From the NCBI RefSeq assembly GCF_002150035.1, contig NZ_NETS01000008.1, positions 1 through 64,000 of the forward strand: a stretch of DNA of 64,000 bases, read 5' to 3'. Numbering within the stretch: the first letter of the stretch is position 1; each line of letters begins with the position of its first letter. Of this stretch, positions 37,409-46,328 are shown piece by piece. Source of the stretch: Leptospira venezuelensis. GTDB taxonomy: Bacteria > Spirochaetota > Leptospiria > Leptospirales > Leptospiraceae. A program made the translations under genes and the position numbers. Below the pieces are notes generated by a model. That model was given only the letters and a program-made list of their open reading frames with translations, was not told the DNA's origin and did not search any database.

Positions 37409-38119
37409 ATGAAAGGGCAATCCATCTTCCTGTTCTTATTCTCCTTACTCCTTCCTTGGAGTTCCGTATTTTCTCAATTTCCGGGAGATAATTCCAGAAA
37501 TAACGGCTCCAAACCTACCTTAGACGGATTTGCAGAAGTCTCCTGGGAAGCATCCTATGGGCAAGTCAGAGACAAATTTTTATCTTTGGCAGCTAATCCG
37601 GGGAGTGATGAAAAAATAGAAGTAGTTCATGAAGATAAAGAGAAGTCCCTGCTTGTAAGAAGAAATGGGATCTTCTACCTTTACCGTTTTTATTCCACTC
37701 CTAAATTGGTTCTTGATTCCCGTCCAAAAGACAAAAACCAACCTCGTCCCGAAAAAGAAACTTCTCCAGATGAAGACGAACATTTGGAGCCAGGTAAATT
37801 ATTCTCAGTTGGAGTCTCCTTCCGTTATCTTCCGGGGAAAGAGGTTCAGTCCAAACTGGAAAATAAATATGGAAAACCTAAAAAAGAAACCCTAGACGAT
37901 AAGAAGATCGGCGGAGCCGTAATTTGGGAATTGACCGACGAAAGACAAGCTCCGCCAGCAGGCGGATTCATTGTCCAATGGAAGGAAGCTTATAAAAAAC
38001 AACCATTTACTAGAAGAGTGGATTATTTCAGCTCTAAGGTAAAGGCCCAGATCGAAAAAGAATACAAAGAGTTCTTCTCTGCCGAAGAAATCAAAACTTT
38101 AAGAGATCTGATCCCGTAA
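37409..38119 (+). CDS. Exported protein of unknown function
   Basis: A 236-residue protein with a signal peptide (LFLFSLLLPWSSVFSQ) and a lysine-rich, charged mature part that includes an acidic/proline linker (RPEKETSPDEDEH). It lies 32 bp after the membrane protein gene and may share its operon. The mid-region, RYLPGKEVQSKLENKYGKP, recalls periplasmic proteins with repeated small domains, but I cannot assign a family. Confidence 0.6.
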   Translation: MKGQSIFLFLFSLLLPWSSVFSQFPGDNSRNNGSKPTLDGFAEVSWEASYGQVRDKFLSLAANPGSDEKIEVVHEDKEKSLLVRRNGIFYLYRFYSTPKLVLDSRPKDKNQPRPEKETSPDEDEHLEPGKLFSVGVSFRYLPGKEVQSKLENKYGKPKKETLDDKKIGGAVIWELTDERQAPPAGGFIVQWKEAYKKQPFTRRVDYFSSKVKAQIEKEYKEFFSAEEIKTLRDLIP

Positions 38120-38189
38120 GAAATCCTTGACCGAGGGCCCCTAAGGACGCCAGTATCCAGAGAGATTCAAAATCTTTTGGAGCCCAATC

Positions 38190-38834
38190 GTGGAATTATA
38201 TTTAGATACAGCCAATGTGGACGAGATCAAGGAGATCGCGTCCTACGGTCTTTTGGACGGAGTTACTACAAACCCTTCATTGATCGCTAAGTCGGGTCGT
38301 AGCTTTAAAGAAGTTATTAAAGAGATTTGTGCAATTGTGCCTGGTCCTGTAAGCGCAGAAGTTCTCGCAACCAAACATGAGGAAATGTTAAAAGAAGCGG
38401 ACGAACTTGTAAAGATCGCACCAAACGTAGTTATCAAAGTTCCTTTAATTCCGGAAGGATTAAAAACCGTAGTGAAACTGACTGAGAAAGGAATCCCAAC
38501 GAACGTAACACTTTGTTTCTCAGCTCCTCAGGCTCTTCTTGCTGCAAAAGCGGGAGCTACATACATTTCTCCATTTATCGGTCGTGTAGATGATACTTCT
38601 TGGGACGGGATGGAACTTATCTCTGAGATCAGAGAGATCTATGATAATTACGGTTATGAAACTAAAATCTTAGCTGCTTCCATTCGAGGGCCAATCCACT
38701 TAAAAGAGTCGGCACTTCGTGGAGCAGATTGCGCTACTATGCCGATCTCTGCTTACCAACAGCTATTCAAACATCCACTTACCGATATTGGCTTAGAGAA
38801 ATTCTTAGAAGACGCTAAAAAACTGAAGTGGTGA
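38190..38834 (+). CDS. Transaldolase/fructose-6-phosphate aldolase-like protein
   Basis: A 214-residue compact TalC/FSA-type enzyme. [21 protein letters not shown] and [11 protein letters not shown] with the Schiff-base Lys83 are all present. It interconverts sugar phosphates in the non-oxidative pentose phosphate pathway, or cleaves fructose 6-phosphate. In bacteria without a long transaldolase this short form fills the transaldolase role. The GTG start has GGAG 7 bp upstream. A hairpin repeat follows the stop. Confidence 0.9.
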   Translation: MELYLDTANVDEIKEIASYGLLDGVTTNPSLIAKSGRSFKEVIKEICAIVPGPVSAEVLATKHEEMLKEADELVKIAPNVVIKVPLIPEGLKTVVKLTEKGIPTNVTLCFSAPQALLAAKAGATYISPFIGRVDDTSWDGMELISEIREIYDNYGYETKILAASIRGPIHLKESALRGADCATMPISAYQQLFKHPLTDIGLEKFLEDAKKLKW

Positions 38835-38848
38835 TTTAGCTCTTTTCT

Positions 38849-38932
38849 CACGCAGAGTCACAGAGCCGCAAAGAAAGTAAAATTTATGGATTTTTATCCC
38901 TAAAAATCTCTGCGTCTTAGCGCCTCTGCGTG
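38849..38932. repeat. CGCAGAG-type inverted repeat, copy A
   Basis: CACGCAGAGTCACAGAGCCGC (first 20 bases used) near the left end is complementary to TCTCTGCGTCTTAGCGCCTCTGCGTG (38907-38932) on the right, giving a long imperfect hairpin around an AT-rich loop. Further GCG-type remnants extend to about 38981. A homologous copy in the same orientation is at 43554. It lies between convergent genes and could terminate both. Repeats of this composition are known from many bacteria. Confidence 0.75.
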
Positions 38933-38981
38933 GGATTAAACTCCGAGACTCTTTTTCTCTTCGCGGCGTGGCGTGAAAACC

Positions 38982-40016
38982 TTAAGGAAGTTTCTTCTTC
39001 CCTGTCAAATCATTCATTAAAATTTCAGACTGTTCTAATATACAAAGTACACTTTGGTGAGAACCGTCGTAATATAGATCACAAGAACTTAATGTATTCA
39101 TATCCGCCGCAGAAGCTCCATATCTAAAAGCAAGTTCTCTGATACGCGGCCACCAGGATTTTTCAAGTCCTAACTCGTAATAACCTTCTCTATAACCTGG
39201 ATAAACTTTAGGCCAGATCAAATAGGTTTTGATCCCTTCCTTCTCCGCTAACTTTAAGAATTCTTCTACAAAGAAAAATTCGGTCTCTCCCAAAGTGAAT
39301 CCGGAAAGGTAAATACTCTTAAGACGAAGTGCATCCTTTTCTAATTTTTTAGGATTATTACTGGCACTTGCATATGCAAGCTGTTCTCCATTCCCAAGCT
39401 CCAAGATCAGATTTTCATGATTTTGATCCGCTCTATACAGTTTCAACTTACTGCCGGTCAGCCGGCTCCAAAAAAGTTTAAACCCAGGTTTTATCTTTCT
39501 TATACTGAAAAATTTTTCCTTCCAAACTTCCAATTTATCGGAGAAGGGAAACTTCTCCCAATATGTGTTTTTAAATTCCTCGTCCGCACCTAGTCTTAAA
39601 AAAGGTTCATAGAATAAACCCTTAGAATCATCAAAACCTTCCGGGCTGATCACATAAAAAACCGCCTTAGGCTTAATCCCAGCATCTATAATTTTGCGAA
39701 ACCAATAGAAACCATAAGCAGGAACAGCCTGCGGTCCTGAAAAATTATACACAGTCCAATCTTTTGCAAAAGAACTTGGAAGTGTTTTGATAGAGTAAGG
39801 ATAGGCTCTGGAATCTCCGAATGCCAAAAGTAAATTTTTATCTTTAAGAGAAGATTCCTTCTGAAGTTTCTCGAATAGATGTTTTCTTTGGGTATAATAG
39901 ACAGGATTCCCTTCTTGGTAAAAAGAAGTTTGAAAGAAGTCCAAAAGAAAAATTTTATCCGCGAAGAATAAAACGATCAGAAAGAGTAAAGGAAGATAGA
40001 TATATTTCTTTTTCAT
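38982..40016 (-). CDS. DUF1574-type SGNH-like protein, second copy
   Basis: A 344-residue paralogue of 8502-9596. It has an N-terminal anchor (YIYLPLLFLIVLFFADKIF), AFGDSRAYPYS as the GDS-like block I, YNFSGPQAVP, and the C-terminal DGSHQS that supplies the Asp-X-X-His. It is the likely extracytoplasmic acyl-transfer partner of the MBOAT protein whose gene ends 8 bp upstream. The two paralogues are clearly diverged, so the acceptors may differ. Confidence 0.75.
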   Translation of the reverse strand: MKKKYIYLPLLFLIVLFFADKIFLLDFFQTSFYQEGNPVYYTQRKHLFEKLQKESSLKDKNLLLAFGDSRAYPYSIKTLPSSFAKDWTVYNFSGPQAVPAYGFYWFRKIIDAGIKPKAVFYVISPEGFDDSKGLFYEPFLRLGADEEFKNTYWEKFPFSDKLEVWKEKFFSIRKIKPGFKLFWSRLTGSKLKLYRADQNHENLILELGNGEQLAYASASNNPKKLEKDALRLKSIYLSGFTLGETEFFFVEEFLKLAEKEGIKTYLIWPKVYPGYREGYYELGLEKSWWPRIRELAFRYGASAADMNTLSSCDLYYDGSHQSVLCILEQSEILMNDLTGKKKLP

Positions 40017-40024
40017 GATATTTC

Positions 40025-41434
40025 TCAGAATTGTCCGTAAAAGAAATCAGCGTTTCCGCTAGGTAAAGCAAGTAAGACTAAGATCCACACGATTGGAAGA
40101 AGTGCCATTTTCCACTGGAATTTAACCTTAAATTTATCAGGCCATTCTTCCGCAGAATGGAATAGGATCGCGACTAAAAGTGCAAAAATACAAGGTTCCA
40201 TATTCGGGAAAGCTACCCCATTCGACCAAACGAATATTCTTTGCACAGCTGCTAGAGCAGATCCAAAATCAGGAGTGAAGAATAATATCCAAGAGATACT
40301 GTAAATATTCAGAACAAACAAGTAAGTGATAGTTCTCTTCACATATGGGATCTCAGGTAGGATCGTAATTTTCCAATCAGTTAAAACTCTTTCGATAGAA
40401 AGATATAAACCTGTTAAAACTCCCCAAAGAAGATAATTCAAATTTGCTCCGTGCCAGAGTCCACCCAAAGCAAATGCTACGAGATAATTAAAACAAGTGC
40501 GTAATGTTCCACTTCTGGAACCACCAAGTGGTATATACAAATAATCGCGGATCCAAAAGGAGAAGGTTAAATGCCATCTTCTCCAAAAATCTCCAAATCC
40601 ATTAAAGAAGAATGGAGCCCTAAAGTTTTGAGGAAGAGTAAATCCTAAAAGTTTCCCCATTCCCCTTGCAATATCAGTCAGTCCTGAAAAATCCAAATAC
40701 AGATAGATTGCAAAGAAATACACTGTATTTAACAGTGCTGCTCCAGAAAAAGCGGATGTTTCTGCAAATACCTGAAATATAGAGCCTGACATCAAAACAG
40801 AAACTACCGATTTCTTAAAAAGACCGATCACTACGAGCCAAAGCCCATCCACCATATCTTCCTTTTCCATTTTAGGAGAATCGAATTGAGTAGCTACATC
40901 ATTAAACCTTAATATAGGCCCTGCGATCATTACAGGAAAAAGGAAAATATAAGAAGTTAACTTGAAGAACCCTATATCTTCAGTGATTATTCCTTTCTTC
41001 TTATCTACTAAGAGAGAAATAAATTGGAATGTATAATAGCTGATTGTCAAAGGAAGAACTACTTCGAATCCGGCCCAGTCCAACGATTTGGAAAGTATTC
41101 CATCTAAGCTGACCTTATTTTGAAAATCAGGAATTCCAAAAAATATCCCGATAATATCAGCAAAAAAATAGAAATATTTAAAAAAAGCTAAATTAAGAAC
41201 ATTGAATCCAACCGAGACAGGCAAGAACCATTTTTTCGATAAGAAAAATCGAATGAATGCCCAGTTGATGGCCACTACTATGATAAGGTGGAATAAAAAC
41301 TTCCAGGAGGAGAATGCGTAAAATAACGCAGAACTTAAGATAAGAAAATATTTCTTTAAAGCGTCCGGAAGATTCCAATACACCAGAAATACTAAACAGA
41401 AAAAAAATAAAAATTCTAAACTGGTAAAATTCAT
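40025..41434 (-). CDS. MBOAT family membrane O-acyltransferase, second copy
   Basis: A 469-residue polytopic protein with about ten membrane helices. WRRWHLTFSFWIRDYLYIPL and LGGLWHGAN with catalytic His at about 328 match AlgI-type enzymes. The ATG at 41434 overlaps the stop of the upstream pseudouridine synthase gene as ATGA and has GGAG just before it, so translation is coupled. The other module of the same build is at 8502-11109. Confidence 0.88.
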   Translation of the reverse strand: MNFTSLEFLFFFCLVFLVYWNLPDALKKYFLILSSALFYAFSSWKFLFHLIIVVAINWAFIRFFLSKKWFLPVSVGFNVLNLAFFKYFYFFADIIGIFFGIPDFQNKVSLDGILSKSLDWAGFEVVLPLTISYYTFQFISLLVDKKKGIITEDIGFFKLTSYIFLFPVMIAGPILRFNDVATQFDSPKMEKEDMVDGLWLVVIGLFKKSVVSVLMSGSIFQVFAETSAFSGAALLNTVYFFAIYLYLDFSGLTDIARGMGKLLGFTLPQNFRAPFFFNGFGDFWRRWHLTFSFWIRDYLYIPLGGSRSGTLRTCFNYLVAFALGGLWHGANLNYLLWGVLTGLYLSIERVLTDWKITILPEIPYVKRTITYLFVLNIYSISWILFFTPDFGSALAAVQRIFVWSNGVAFPNMEPCIFALLVAILFHSAEEWPDKFKVKFQWKMALLPIVWILVLLALPSGNADFFYGQF

Positions 41435-42186
41435 GGTCTCCAAACTTTAGGATCCAATAAGACAAACTTACCTTCTCCGATTTTCAATTTTTCCAAGGAA
41501 AGTTTTCCGATCCGTATTCTTTGTAGATCAATCACCCTTCCCCCGAGTATCGAGAACATTCTGCGGATCTGACGTTTTCTTCCTTGCTTCAAGATCACTC
41601 TGAACTTGGAAGATTCTTCACCTTTTACTAAGGATGTAACCTTCTCCGCTTTCAAAAATTCTCCCTCGTCCATAAACCCCTTAGTGAATCTGTCCTTCAC
41701 TTCCTTGGCATCCAATTCTTCTTCTAAGATTACTTCGTATTCTTTTTCGGAACCTTCGGATGGATGGGTGATTTCTTGGACTAAATTCCCTTGGTCGGAT
41801 AAAAGAAGAAGTCCCCTGGAATCCAGATCCAATCTTCCTGCTATAAAAAGTTTTCCGTATTTTTTAGGGAGTAATTCAAAAACTGTATTGGAATGAAAAC
41901 GATCGCTATGGGAGCAAAGAAAACCTTTAGGTTTGTTTAATGCGAGGAATACGGACTCTGCAGGAGGAACTAATTTTTTATTTCCTACCAGAACTATGTC
42001 TGAGCCGACTCGAATCTTTGTGCTTAGATTTTTTTCCACGGCTCCGTTAACTTTCACTTTGCCGGAAAGGATCAATTCTTCTACCTTTCTGCGAGAACCT
42101 AGGCCGCAGTCTGCCAAGAATCTGTTGATCCGGATCTCTTTGGAGGAATCTTCCCCCGATTTTTCTTTTGCGCTTTTTTCGCCCAA
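41431..42186 (-). CDS. Pseudouridine synthase, RsuA/RluB family
   Basis: A 251-residue enzyme. An S4 RNA-binding domain (INRFLADCGLGSRRKVEELI) is followed by the catalytic region with GRLDLDSRGLLLLSDQG, whose Asp attacks uridine. It modifies a uridine of 16S or 23S rRNA; RsuA and RluB/E types cannot be told apart with certainty here. The start seems to be TTG, with GGGGGC before it. The stop overlaps the MBOAT start as ATGA. Confidence 0.88.
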   Translation of the reverse strand: MGEKSAKEKSGEDSSKEIRINRFLADCGLGSRRKVEELILSGKVKVNGAVEKNLSTKIRVGSDIVLVGNKKLVPPAESVFLALNKPKGFLCSHSDRFHSNTVFELLPKKYGKLFIAGRLDLDSRGLLLLSDQGNLVQEITHPSEGSEKEYEVILEEELDAKEVKDRFTKGFMDEGEFLKAEKVTSLVKGEESSKFRVILKQGRKRQIRRMFSILGGRVIDLQRIRIGKLSLEKLKIGEGKFVLLDPKVWRP

Positions 42187-42288
42187 ACTTGCCCCCGGTC
42201 TTGCCGATCCCTCCAGATTCGAACACCCACCTATTTCCGGCTACCCAAAACACTTGACTCTTTTCGGACTCGGATAGAGGCTTTAAGG

Positions 42289-43194
42289 GTGAATCCTCTT
42301 AAAAAGAAGCCAAGATCCAATGCATACCAACCTGCTCCCGAAAAACCGGATTGGTTAAAGGTTAGGCTTCCTTTCCGTGAAAAGGAAAATCCGGTCGATT
42401 TCGTCCGTAATTCCGTTGAAGGAGGAAAACTCAATACTGTCTGCGAGAGCGCTTCTTGCCCGAATCTAAACCATTGTTGGTCCAGAAAAACCGCTACGTA
42501 TATGCTTGCAGGAGATATTTGTACAAGACGTTGTTCCTACTGTGATGTTGCCTTTGGAAAACCACTCGCATTAGATCCAGAAGAACCTTTAAGAGTAGCA
42601 GAATCCGCAAAAGCTTTAGGTCTCAATCATGTAGTAATCACATCAGTAAATAGAGATGATCTTTCAGATGGGGGAGCTGCTCATTACAAGAGAACTGTAG
42701 AGCTGATTCGAGAAAGATTGCCTGAATGCAAAATTGAAATTTTAGTCCCTGATTTCAAAATGAGGGAAGAAAATTTAGAGATCGTATATTCTTCCAAGCC
42801 AGACATATTCAATCATAACCTAGAAACAGTGGAGAGATTATTTCCCTCTGTAGCTCCCGCCAAAAAATACGAAAGATCTTTGGATGTCTTACAACACGCG
42901 TCTGAGCGAGGATTATTAACCAAAAGTGGGTTGATTTTGGGGCTTGGAGAAACATTAGAAGAAGTTCATCAGACTTTAAAAGACCTAAGATCCGTTGGTG
43001 TTCAAATGGTTACTCTAGGACAATATCTACAACCTACTCCTACACATCTTCCGGTCAGTGAATATATTCGTCCGGAAGTTTTCAAGGATCTGAAAGAATT
43101 CGGAAAAGCCTTAGGATTCAGAACCGTATTCTCCGGACCTTTGGTCAGAAGTTCTTATCACGCGGACGAGCAAGTGCCGTGGTTCGCAAACTAA
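42289..43194 (+). CDS. lipA: Lipoyl synthase
   Basis: A 301-residue radical SAM enzyme with two Fe-S clusters. The auxiliary cluster is Cys52, Cys57 and Cys63 (CX4CX5C), and the SAM cluster is Cys78, Cys82 and Cys85 (CX3CX2C). The essential C-terminal serine is in RSSYHAD. It inserts two sulfurs into the octanoyl group of E2 and GcvH proteins. The start is read as GTG, with a poorly spaced AGG. The next ORF begins 16 bp before its stop. Confidence 0.95.
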   Translation: MNPLKKKPRSNAYQPAPEKPDWLKVRLPFREKENPVDFVRNSVEGGKLNTVCESASCPNLNHCWSRKTATYMLAGDICTRRCSYCDVAFGKPLALDPEEPLRVAESAKALGLNHVVITSVNRDDLSDGGAAHYKRTVELIRERLPECKIEILVPDFKMREENLEIVYSSKPDIFNHNLETVERLFPSVAPAKKYERSLDVLQHASERGLLTKSGLILGLGETLEEVHQTLKDLRSVGVQMVTLGQYLQPTPTHLPVSEYIRPEVFKDLKEFGKALGFRTVFSGPLVRSSYHADEQVPWFAN

Positions 43195-43514
43195 AAAGAA
43201 CCAAAGATAAACTTCCGGACGTTCCGGAACCTGGAGAGATGAAAAAAATCATCTTCCATTCTGTCCTATCTTACCTTTCAAAACAAGATGGTCATGTTTC
43301 TAAAATGGAGATCAAAGATCTTCTATTCGATGCCATTAGTTTAATTCCAGGTTTCAGAGTGGAATGGGGAGAGATCCAAAAATTCGGCCGAACGAAACTT
43401 CTGGTAAATTACAAGGATAAGGTTCTAGTTTTAGATCTGGAAGAAATTTCAACGATGATCCTGAAACTGTGGGATCATTACCTGGATACCCATCCTCATC
43501 ATAAGTCTAGGTAA
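43179..43514 (+). CDS. Small conserved-looking protein of unknown function
   Basis: A protein of up to 111 residues, with no signal or membrane segment and a mixed alpha/beta pattern (KMEIKDLLFDAISLIPGFRVEW, then KLLVNYKDKVLVLDL). The GTG at 43179 overlaps the end of lipA; a later ATG at 43239 with a GGAGAG close by is also possible. Its position suggests co-transcription with lipA. I recognise no family. Confidence 0.55.
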   Translation: MVRKLKRTKDKLPDVPEPGEMKKIIFHSVLSYLSKQDGHVSKMEIKDLLFDAISLIPGFRVEWGEIQKFGRTKLLVNYKDKVLVLDLEEISTMILKLWDHYLDTHPHHKSR

Positions 43515-43553
43515 GAGGAGGCAGAGTTCTGTCGAGGCCCAGTGATTTATTGG

Positions 43554-43633
43554 CACGCAGAGGCGCGGAGCCGCAGAGAAATATTTTGAATTAGTGGTTC
43601 TAAAAAACCTCTGCGTCTTGGCGTCTCTGCGTG
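43554..43633. repeat. CGCAGAG-type inverted repeat, copy B
   Basis: CACGCAGAGGCGCGGAGCCG at the left pairs with CCTCTGCGTCTTGGCGTCTC and the following TGCGTG at the right, around an AT-rich loop. It matches 38849-38932 in order, spacing and orientation. Degenerate pieces (CTCTGTGTGCTCTGTGCG) continue to about 43680. It lies between convergent genes. Confidence 0.75.
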
Positions 43634-43683
43634 AGAAAAATACTCTGTGTGCTCTGTGCGAAAAAACTCCGTGCCCATAAATA

Positions 43684-43722
43684 GAAAAACCCGAGCCACC
43701 TTACGGTAACCCGGGATTTTTC
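43684..43722. terminator. Possible intrinsic terminator between convergent genes
   Basis: AAAAACCCGAG pairs with CCCGGGATTTTT with small bulges, and an inner CACC/GGT pair extends it. The A- and T-runs on both sides suit termination on either strand, mainly for the FecR lipoprotein gene on the minus strand. Confidence 0.65.
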
Positions 43723-43746
43723 CACCTTTAAGCTTGTGCCTGTGGA

Positions 43747-44928
43747 TTAGTTTTCGGATTTAGTTTGGAAGTCGTAGATAACTTCTTTTACATCATCCTG
43801 GTTGATCTTCTTAATACCGTCTTCGGTATGGACGATCATTGTACTACCTTGCTGGTCTACGATCGCTCCGATGATGGTAGTTTTGCCATCAGCCAGTACG
43901 ATTTTTTCCAGTTTTTCGTAGTAGTTTACAAGATCCTTATTGGTTTTCAGGTTTTTAGGAGCGGAAACAAGAACGTTCTTGAATCTTTTCAGCTCGTCAG
44001 CCTGACGCTTAGCTAATTCTTCTTCGATTTTCTTTCTCTCAGCTTCATTAGCAGCGTTTGTAGCTTCGTCTACTTTACCAGACTTAGGATCGATATTCAG
44101 TTTTACTAATTTATCGGTAGTGTCTTTGTCCAGAGTAACGATGGTTCTGATCTCTTCTTCTTCGGTTTTGGAAACTCCAGCGCCACTTAATTTAGTAACC
44201 GCTTTAGGAATGTCTTTCTCCAAAGTAGCGTCTAGCTTAGTAAGTTCTTTCTCGCCGAATTTTTTATCAGGAGCTTTTACTATAGAAGACTCATCTTTTT
44301 CTAAGATAACTTCAGCTTTGTCTAAAGAAGCTTTGATCTTTTGCAATTCTGCGTTGGCAGAAATTTCTTCTGCACTTGCACCTTCCAGAGCGCGAACTCT
44401 TGGAGATACTGCAACGGATCCTTCTAATACTTTTACAACAGATCTGTCGTTTTTAGTACGATCTACAACGAAAGAAGTTCCTCTAACTCCCGCGATTGCG
44501 GTCGGAGTTACTACAGAAAACTGATCGTCTTTGCTTGCTTTATTTACTTTAGCGAAAACTTTTCCAGAAACTAAAGACAATCTAGTGTCAGTGTTTCCTT
44601 GGGTATTCAAAGCGAGAGCGGAGAATTCCAAGCTTGATTTTTCAGCTAAACGAACAGCTGATCCATCGGAGAATTGGATATCGACTTTCGCTTTTGCCTT
44701 GGTTTCAACCTTGTCCCCTTCTTTAAGGACGGTTCCAAGACTAGCTTTGTCTTCAGTTAAGTCAGCGTGTTGGATTTTTGCTTCTCCTACGCTAAATACT
44801 ACGATTGCCGATGGTTGGCTCTGTTTTGCGTTCGCGGAATCCGCGTTCTCCGCAGGCTTTTTACAAGCTCCGGATGTCAACAGACCGACCATTAGGACGG
44901 CCGATGCAACGGAAATGATCTTATTCAT
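43747..44928 (-). CDS. FecR-domain lipoprotein
   Basis: A 393-residue protein with a signal peptide and lipobox TSGAC (Cys22). Residues ~45-180 form a FecR-type beta domain: VKEGDKVET, QFSDGSAVRLAEKS, LVSGKVFAKV and AIAGVRGTSFVVD. The rest is a charged, Lys/Glu/Asp-rich helical region. FecR domains usually act in signalling, but here no sigma factor or TonB receptor is near, and the lipid anchor places it at the envelope. It resembles LipL45-type proteins of Leptospira, a link I make from memory of the family and hold loosely. Confidence 0.8.
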   Translation of the reverse strand: MNKIISVASAVLMVGLLTSGACKKPAENADSANAKQSQPSAIVVFSVGEAKIQHADLTEDKASLGTVLKEGDKVETKAKAKVDIQFSDGSAVRLAEKSSLEFSALALNTQGNTDTRLSLVSGKVFAKVNKASKDDQFSVVTPTAIAGVRGTSFVVDRTKNDRSVVKVLEGSVAVSPRVRALEGASAEEISANAELQKIKASLDKAEVILEKDESSIVKAPDKKFGEKELTKLDATLEKDIPKAVTKLSGAGVSKTEEEEIRTIVTLDKDTTDKLVKLNIDPKSGKVDEATNAANEAERKKIEEELAKRQADELKRFKNVLVSAPKNLKTNKDLVNYYEKLEKIVLADGKTTIIGAIVDQQGSTMIVHTEDGIKKINQDDVKEVIYDFQTKSEN

Positions 44929-45028
44929 ACCCCTATCCTTCTTTGATCGAGATTAATCAGAAACCGCGGTGGAGGCAGTCCGATCTATATTGGGTTAACA
45001 TCTATGGATTTGGGATTTTCAATTTATT

Positions 45029-46231
45029 TCAATTTTTTTTTCCAATTTGGAAGATATTTCCTGAACTAAAATCACCAAAATACAGCTCACCTGTGAAATC
45101 TTGGCCAAATGTGCTAATTAGGAAGTGAGTATCCCCTAATACAGTTAGTTTCCTTTTACCTTCTGCTTCGGTAGGAAAACCAAGCAGTTTTCCAGAGACA
45201 AAGTCAGCAAAAATATACCACCCAAAGTATTTGGAAAGATTTTTCCCTCTGTAAACGTACCCACCTGTGATAGAACGCCCTAAATCATGATCATATTCCA
45301 AGATTGGATCGGTTAACCCTGGTTTTTCGCAAGAATCCTTAGGTAAAAAGCAATGAAATCCTTCCTTTATATTCCATCCATAGTTTTTGCCTTTTAGAAC
45401 CAGATCTACTTCTTCCCAATCATCCTGTCCTACGTCCGCAAGATATAGATCTCCTGTTTTGGTATCGAAGGAAAACTTCCAAGGATTTCTGAATCCATAA
45501 GCCCAGATCTCGGGTAAAAAGCCTGGTGAGTTTTTGTAAGGATTGTCTTCCGGAATTTTATATGGAGGAGCATTTGAATCCAGATTAGGTGTTATTCGGA
45601 TCAAGGTGCCTAGATAAGTAGAAGTGTTTTGCCCATGTTTGTATGGATCTCCTCCTGCGCCTCCATCCCCAAACCCAATATATAATTTTCCATCTGGTCC
45701 GAAGCTTAACTGACCCGCATTATGATTGGAATAAGGTTGATCCACTCTTAATAAGATCCTTTTACGATCCTGCCAACGAATGACCTTAGAATCATCCCAT
45801 CTAAATTCTAAAATGAATGTTTGGTCTTTACCAGCTTCCTTTGAAACCGCGTTGATATAAAAGAGTTTGTTTTCGGAAAACTTAGGGTGAAATGCAAGAC
45901 CCAGTAAACCTTCTTCCGATCTCGTCTCAACATTTCCTGTAAAATCTGCGATGAGCCTGGGCTGCTTACTTTCAAAATTCCAAAGAAGGATTTTTCCCTT
46001 CTTCTCTAATACAACCATCTCTCCCGGTAAACTTGGATGGAATTGTATATCAGTGATTTCTTTAAATCCGGAAGCAACCGGGGTCCAACCAAAAACGTAT
46101 TCGGTGCCGCTTACCTTTGTAGGTTTTTGTTTTTTAGTTTTGGCAAGAAGATAGGTGTCCGAGCCTGCGAAAAGTAAGGAGAGTCCCAGAAATAGAGAGA
46201 AGGTTAAGAACCTATTGCAAAATCGTCTCAT
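45029..46231 (-). CDS. PQQ-dependent sugar dehydrogenase-like beta-propeller protein
   Basis: A 400-residue exported protein with a signal sequence and a six-bladed propeller of the GSDH/HHIP/aldose dehydrogenase (YliI) type. Signatures are GLLGLAFHPKF, NHNAGQLSFGPDGKLYIGFG, GGDPYKHGQ, YGFRNPWKFSFD and DVGQDDWEEVD. YliI-like enzymes oxidise aldoses with PQQ, but many relatives lack activity. No PQQ synthesis genes are nearby. Its 5' end lies 97 bp from the divergent radical SAM start. Confidence 0.82.
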   Translation of the reverse strand: MRRFCNRFLTFSLFLGLSLLFAGSDTYLLAKTKKQKPTKVSGTEYVFGWTPVASGFKEITDIQFHPSLPGEMVVLEKKGKILLWNFESKQPRLIADFTGNVETRSEEGLLGLAFHPKFSENKLFYINAVSKEAGKDQTFILEFRWDDSKVIRWQDRKRILLRVDQPYSNHNAGQLSFGPDGKLYIGFGDGGAGGDPYKHGQNTSTYLGTLIRITPNLDSNAPPYKIPEDNPYKNSPGFLPEIWAYGFRNPWKFSFDTKTGDLYLADVGQDDWEEVDLVLKGKNYGWNIKEGFHCFLPKDSCEKPGLTDPILEYDHDLGRSITGGYVYRGKNLSKYFGWYIFADFVSGKLLGFPTEAEGKRKLTVLGDTHFLISTFGQDFTGELYFGDFSSGNIFQIGKKN

Positions 46232-46328
46232 TCTGGCAGAAAAAATACAGTTTGAAATCTCTCAGTCAAGGATGAAAAAGCCAAAAACTAGATGCCAAAA
46301 CTCCCATGTAAACCAGTCTGGAGTTAAG

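Noticed and set aside
42205..42235. TTCGAATC-like T-loop on the minus strand before lipA
   Set aside because: The flanking bases do not form a T-arm and no acceptor or anticodon stem can be drawn, so it is not a tRNA.
44120..44956. Two long ORFs (134 and 141 codons) on the plus strand
   Set aside because: They are antisense to the FecR lipoprotein gene. The biased Lys/Glu/Ala codons of that gene keep the opposite frame open.
46155..46328. N-terminal extension of the radical SAM ORF
   Set aside because: It would overlap the divergent propeller gene, has low-complexity basic sequence and lacks a ribosome binding site, while the ATG at 46329 has GGAG.
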